From: CANQBR01 sp964641395
GTDB taxonomy: Bacteria; Bacillota; Negativicutes; Acidaminococcales; Acidaminococcaceae
Length of the DNA stretch: 63,986 nucleotides
Direction of reading: 5' to 3'
NCBI GenBank assembly: GCA_964641395.1
Contig: CAZXKQ010000008.1
Span: forward strand, 1 to 63,986
In this document: in pieces, positions 61,224-63,986 of the stretch
Position numbering within the stretch: the stretch's first letter is position 1
Layout: each line of letters starts with the position of its first letter
The notes under the pieces: generated by a model
Database searches by the model: none
Told to the model about the DNA's origin: nothing
What the model saw: the letters and a program-made list of their open reading frames with translations, nothing else
Translations under genes and position numbers: made by a program

Positions 61224-61249
61224 ACAATCTAGCCCCTCTATGGTAAGAT
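61221..61249 (+). promoter_or_regulatory. Promoter of rubrerythrin
   Basis: TTGACA (61221-61226), 17-bp spacer and TAAGAT (61244-61249). Confidence 0.82.
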
Positions 61250-61313
61250 AAGGATGCAGGACGCAGTGGCGCCCTGTGACAAGGCTAAGTTAAAAAGTAC
61301 GGAGGAATGGAAC

Positions 61314-61856
61314 ATGAAAAAATTCGTTTGTCAAGTCTGCGGCTATGTTTACGAAGGAGAGAGCGCTCCCGCTGCCTGCCCCGTCTGCAAGGCTCCTGCC
61401 AGCAAGTTCACCGAGATGGCTGCTGAGCTGAACTGGGCTTCTGAACACGTAGTAGGCATCGCTAGCGATGTTCCTGAAGACATCAAGGCCGATCTGCGGG
61501 CCAACTTCAACGGCGAGTGCACCGAAGTAGGCATGTACCTGGCCATGGCCCGGGTTGCCTTCCGGGAAGGCTATCCGGAAATCGGCCTCTACTGGGAGAA
61601 GGCCGCCTACGAAGAAGCCGAGCATGCCGCTAAATTTGCCGAGCTCCTGGGCGAGGTAGTGACCACCTCTACTAAGAAGAACCTGGAGCTGCGGGTTGAG
61701 GCTGAGAACGGCGCCACCGCCGGCAAGACCGACCTGGCCAAACGGGCCAAGGCGCTGAACCTGGACGCCATCCACGACACCGTACACGAGATGGCTAGGG
61801 ACGAAGCCCGCCATGGCAAGGCCTTCAAGGGCCTGCTGGACAGGTACTTCAAATAA
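61314..61856 (+). CDS. Reverse-type rubrerythrin (NADH peroxidase component)
   Basis: 180 residues from ATG 61314 with GGAGGAA upstream. The rubredoxin domain comes first (Cys 6, 9, 22, 25; 'FVCQVCGYVYEG', 'CPVCKAP'), then the four-helix di-iron domain with 'NGECTEVGMYLAMARVAF', 'YEEAEHAAKF' and 'ARDEARHGKAF'. This order is that of reverse rubrerythrins, which reduce H2O2 and O2 in anaerobes. Single gene with its own promoter and terminator. Confidence 0.95.
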   Translation: MKKFVCQVCGYVYEGESAPAACPVCKAPASKFTEMAAELNWASEHVVGIASDVPEDIKADLRANFNGECTEVGMYLAMARVAFREGYPEIGLYWEKAAYEEAEHAAKFAELLGEVVTTSTKKNLELRVEAENGATAGKTDLAKRAKALNLDAIHDTVHEMARDEARHGKAFKGLLDRYFK

Positions 61857-61942
61857 GCTCAAACCTTCTTGCGGCCTGAGGCCCTGGCCGCCGCCCTTGA
61901 AGCACAGGTCCAGGGCCGCTGACCAAGCTGAGGATGTAACTG

Positions 61943-61976
61943 CAACCGTCCGCTCTTTTAGCGGGCGGTTGTTTTT
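61943..61976 (+). terminator. Terminator of rubrerythrin
   Basis: 12-bp stem CAACCGTCCGCT/AGCGGGCGGTTG (one G-T pair) with CTTTT loop and five T. Confidence 0.9.
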
Positions 61977-61995
61977 AGCGGCAGGGCGGGGCCAG

Positions 61996-62024
61996 TTGAC
62001 TACGCTGGGCGGATGGGCTAAAAT
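61996..62024 (+). promoter_or_regulatory. Promoter of the barnase-barstar unit
   Basis: TTGACT (61996-62001), 17-bp spacer and TAAAAT (62019-62024), 40 bp before the barnase start. Confidence 0.75.
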
Positions 62025-62064
62025 AAGGGGCAGAACCACCAGCACAAGAAGGAGGTCCCTCCCT

Positions 62065-62631
62065 ATGAAGAAGCTTCTGGCCTTCGGCCTCTCCCTGCTC
62101 CTGCTCCTCTCCCTCTGCCTAGGCTGCGGCAGCCGGCAGGAGGCAGCCCCTGCCGCCCCCCCTGCCAGCCAGGTCAGCCAAGAGCTGCCCGCCAGCTCCC
62201 CCGCCCCTAAGGGGAAGGCCGTCCAGCAGGCTGTAAAGGGGGAGAAAAAGGCCGCCAGCCCCACCGCCGCCCCTACTGCCACCCCTGTAGCGGTGAGGAA
62301 GGACGGCACCTACACTGACAAGGAGCATGTAGCCGCCTACCTGCACCGCTTCAAAACCCTGCCGGGGAACTACATCAGCAAGAACGAGGCCCAGAAGCTA
62401 GGCTGGAAGGCCAAGGGCAGCCTGGACAAGGTGGCCCCAGGCAAGTCCATCGGCGGCGACCGGTACGGCAACTACGAAAGGCTGCTGCCGGCCAAGGCGG
62501 GCCGAACCTGGAAGGAATGCGATATCGACTACGTGCGGGGCAACCGCAACGCCAAGCGCATCGTCTACTCCAATGACGGCCTCATCTACTACACAGGCAA
62601 CCACTACCAAAGCTTCACCCGTCTCTACTAG
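62065..62631 (+). CDS. Barnase-type ribonuclease with export signal and linker
   Basis: 188 residues from ATG 62065, with AAGGAGG upstream; an open frame further back overlaps rubrerythrin and is not used. Residues 1-22 are an export signal ending 'LSLCLGCGS', a weak lipobox (Gly at -1, Cys at +1). Residues about 23-85 form a Pro/Ala/Lys-rich linker. The C-terminal 105 residues are clearly barnase: 'YLHRFKTLPGNYISKNEAQ', 'VAPGKSIGGDRYGNYE', 'GRTWKECDIDY', 'HYQSFTRLY'. Catalytic Glu (WKEC), Arg (GNRN), Arg (AKR) and His (NHYQ) of barnase (E73, R83, R87, H102) are all kept; Lys27 is replaced by Thr with a Lys one position earlier. It cuts single-stranded RNA. Barstar follows 10 bp later. Confidence 0.9.
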   Translation: MKKLLAFGLSLLLLLSLCLGCGSRQEAAPAAPPASQVSQELPASSPAPKGKAVQQAVKGEKKAASPTAAPTATPVAVRKDGTYTDKEHVAAYLHRFKTLPGNYISKNEAQKLGWKAKGSLDKVAPGKSIGGDRYGNYERLLPAKAGRTWKECDIDYVRGNRNAKRIVYSNDGLIYYTGNHYQSFTRLY

Positions 62632-62641
62632 GAGGGGCCCT

Positions 62642-62923
62642 ATGCGCACTATTAGATTAGAATTGGAAACTATCAGCACCCGGCAGGCCCTCCACCGCTA
62701 CCTCCAGCAGGCCCTGGCCCTGCCTGCCTACTACGGGGGCAATCTGGACGCCCTCTACGACTGCCTAGGAGAGGTCAGCCAGCCTCTCTGCCTCAGCCTG
62801 CCTCCGGCAGCGGCTGAGGAGGCCTACCTGGGCGGCTACGGCCCCCGGCTGCGGCAGGTCCTGGAGGAGGCCGCCGCCGCCAATCCCAACCTGCAGCTGC
62901 GGTGGGAAGAAAAGGGCCCTTGA
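62642..62923 (+). CDS. Barstar-like RNase inhibitor
   Basis: 93 residues from ATG 62642 (AGGAGGGG upstream). 'LALPAYYGGNLDALYDCLGE' corresponds to the barstar helix that plugs the barnase active site; Asp35 and Asp39 equivalents are present and Trp38 is Tyr. No signal peptide, so it acts in the cytoplasm and guards the producer from unexported RNase. Confidence 0.9.
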   Translation: MRTIRLELETISTRQALHRYLQQALALPAYYGGNLDALYDCLGEVSQPLCLSLPPAAAEEAYLGGYGPRLRQVLEEAAAANPNLQLRWEEKGP

Positions 62924-62978
62924 CTTAAAGGCCCCTTTAGCCCCTATGCTAGGGTAGTAAGGAAGGGAGGTGGCGGCG

Positions 62979-63764
62979 ATGGAGAGAGCCGCCTTGGAAC
63001 AACTCTTACGCCAGGTAGCCCAAAGACAGCTGAGCCCTGAGGCAGCGGCCGGCCTGCTCACCCAGGAGGAAGCCGCCCCCTACGAGGATCTAGGCTATGC
63101 CAAGCTAGACCTGGAGCGGCAGCGGCGGATGGGCTTCCCCGAAGTCGTCTTCTGCCAGGGCAAGCCCGATGCTTACGTCCAGGCCATCTACAGCCGCCTC
63201 TACGCCCGCCAGGGGGAGGTGTTCGGCACCAGGGCCAGCCAGCGCCACTACGAATTAGTACGGCAGCTGCTGCCCCAGGCCACCTATGATAGCGTTTCCC
63301 GGGTGCTGCAATGCGCCGCGCCTAAACCCTTGGAAGGTTTGGTGGCGGTGTGCACCGCCGGCACTGCCGACATCCCGGTAGCCGAAGAAGCGGCCCAGAC
63401 CTTGGAATTTTTCGGCAGCAAGGCGGAGCGCTACTACGATGTAGGGGTGTGCGGCCTGCAGCGGCTACTGCACAACATCCCCGCCATCCGCCAAGCCAAC
63501 GTGATCATCGCCGTAGCCGGCATGGAGGGGGCCCTGGCCTCCGTCATCGGCGGCCTGGTAGACAGGCCGGTCATCGCCGTCCCCACCAGCATAGGCTACG
63601 GGGCCAACTTCCAGGGCCTATCCGCCCTCTTAACCATGTTGAACTCCTGCGCCAACGGAGTCACCGTAGTGAACATCGACAACGGCTTCGGGGCCGCCTA
63701 CAACGGGGCCCTGATCAACCGTCTCATCTGTGCTAGGCAGAAGAAGGAGCGCGAAAATGGCTAA
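62979..63764 (+). CDS. larB: Nickel-pincer cofactor biosynthesis protein LarB
   Basis: 261 residues from ATG 62979, about 8 nt after GGGAGG; a GTG 9 bp earlier overlaps that site. LarB carboxylates and hydrolyses nicotinic acid adenine dinucleotide in the first step to the nickel-pincer nucleotide of lactate racemase. The PurE-like domain has 'VAVCTAGTADIPVAEEAAQTLE', 'VAGMEGALASVIGGLVDRPVIAVPTSIGYG' and 'ALLTMLNSCANGVTVVNIDNGFGAA'. It overlaps larC by 8 bp. Confidence 0.94.
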   Translation: MERAALEQLLRQVAQRQLSPEAAAGLLTQEEAAPYEDLGYAKLDLERQRRMGFPEVVFCQGKPDAYVQAIYSRLYARQGEVFGTRASQRHYELVRQLLPQATYDSVSRVLQCAAPKPLEGLVAVCTAGTADIPVAEEAAQTLEFFGSKAERYYDVGVCGLQRLLHNIPAIRQANVIIAVAGMEGALASVIGGLVDRPVIAVPTSIGYGANFQGLSALLTMLNSCANGVTVVNIDNGFGAAYNGALINRLICARQKKERENG

Positions 63765-63986
63765 CAAGCTGTATCTAGACTGTACCACCGGCATCAGCGG
63801 CGATATGATGGTAGCCGCCCTGCTGGACCTGGGGGCCCGGCAGGAGGTGCTGGAGGCCGCCCTGGCCAGCCTCCCCCTCAGCGGTTTCAAAACCAGCGTG
63901 CGGCGGGTGGAAAAGGCCGGCCTGGCGGTGTGCGACTTCCTGGTCGAACTGGCTGAGGACAACAGGGATCACGACATGGAGTACCT
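63757..63986 (+). CDS. larC: Nickel insertion protein LarC (N-terminal part)
   Basis: The first 76 residues are visible before the window ends. 'KLYLDCTTGISGDMMVAALLDLGA' is the LarC N-terminus. LarC inserts nickel into the pincer nucleotide. Its start lies inside the end of larB, so the two are coupled. In some species LarC is split by a programmed frameshift; that region is not in the window. Confidence 0.92.
   Translation, partial: MANKLYLDCTTGISGDMMVAALLDLGARQEVLEAALASLPLSGFKTSVRRVEKAGLAVCDFLVELAEDNRDHDMEY

Noticed and set aside
61813..62064. Upstream extension of the barnase gene to 61813
   Set aside because: It would overlap rubrerythrin and cross its terminator; ATG 62065 has AAGGAGG and begins a signal peptide.

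Overview
The window looks like chromosomal DNA of a diderm Firmicute (class Negativicutes). It combines a Firmicutes-type gene set (LL-diaminopimelate aminotransferase, a SpoVB-like flippase, an S55 peptidase, murA next to an mreB/mbl gene, Feo with FeoB-associated Cys-rich peptides) with true outer-membrane components (TolC, an MlaE/F/D lipid transporter, an SLH-domain porin). Base composition is roughly 60% GC by eye, which is high for the class. The genus cannot be fixed from the sequence. Two runs of exactly 100 N (6225-6324 and 40259-40358) mark scaffold gaps. The first gene (tolC) and the last (larC) run off the window edges.

Layout. 1-6196 (minus): envelope operon of S55 peptidase, mlaE, mlaF, mlaD and tolC. 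6364-10437 (minus): AMIN/phosphodiester-glycosidase protein, mreB/mbl, murA and a 61-aa coiled protein. 10506-13163: Ca2+ P-type ATPase. 13328-20230 (minus): complete F1Fo operon in the order atpZ, atpI, B, E, F, A, G, D, C, but with no free delta gene; the C-terminal half of delta is fused in front of alpha. 20309-23824 (minus): wecB, a WecA/TagO-type transferase, a 22-aa membrane peptide under a palindromic promoter, and lgt. 24000-24327: tRNA-Gln, tRNA-Glu and, opposite, tRNA-Ala. 24396-31318 (minus): two TAXI-type TRAP transporters, one with a DUF1850 protein. 31528-34117 (minus): dapF, dapL and a secreted protein.

From 34 kb on the window is rich in metal handling. 34287-37265: feoA, feoA, feoB and two Cys-rich peptides behind a DtxR-like box. 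37520-40490: CPx metal ATPase with three HMA domains and a His-rich N-terminus broken by a gap. 40766-46280: five-gene peptide/nickel-type ABC importer behind a cobalamin riboswitch with its own terminator. 46385-50155: MATE exporter, M14-family deacylase and SLH porin. 50459-51694: NiCo riboswitch driving a CDF exporter, followed at 51768-52210 by a second cobalamin riboswitch that has a consensus promoter and two terminators but no gene. 52356-56059: two secreted proteins, rpsF-ssb-rpsR and a solitary sugar-type binding protein. 56339-59381: copA-copZ with a divergent HxlR regulator. 59453-63986: SpoVB-like flippase, reverse rubrerythrin, a barnase/barstar pair with a predicted exported barnase, and larB-larC for the nickel-pincer cofactor.

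Main points for a second look are the delta-alpha ATP synthase fusion, the gene-less cobalamin riboswitch, the exported barnase with its barstar, the hidden 22-aa peptide with its perfect 26-bp palindrome, the MlaD with an added outer-membrane barrel, and the opposed cobalt/nickel riboswitch circuits. No CRISPR array, rRNA, insertion sequence or prophage was seen.
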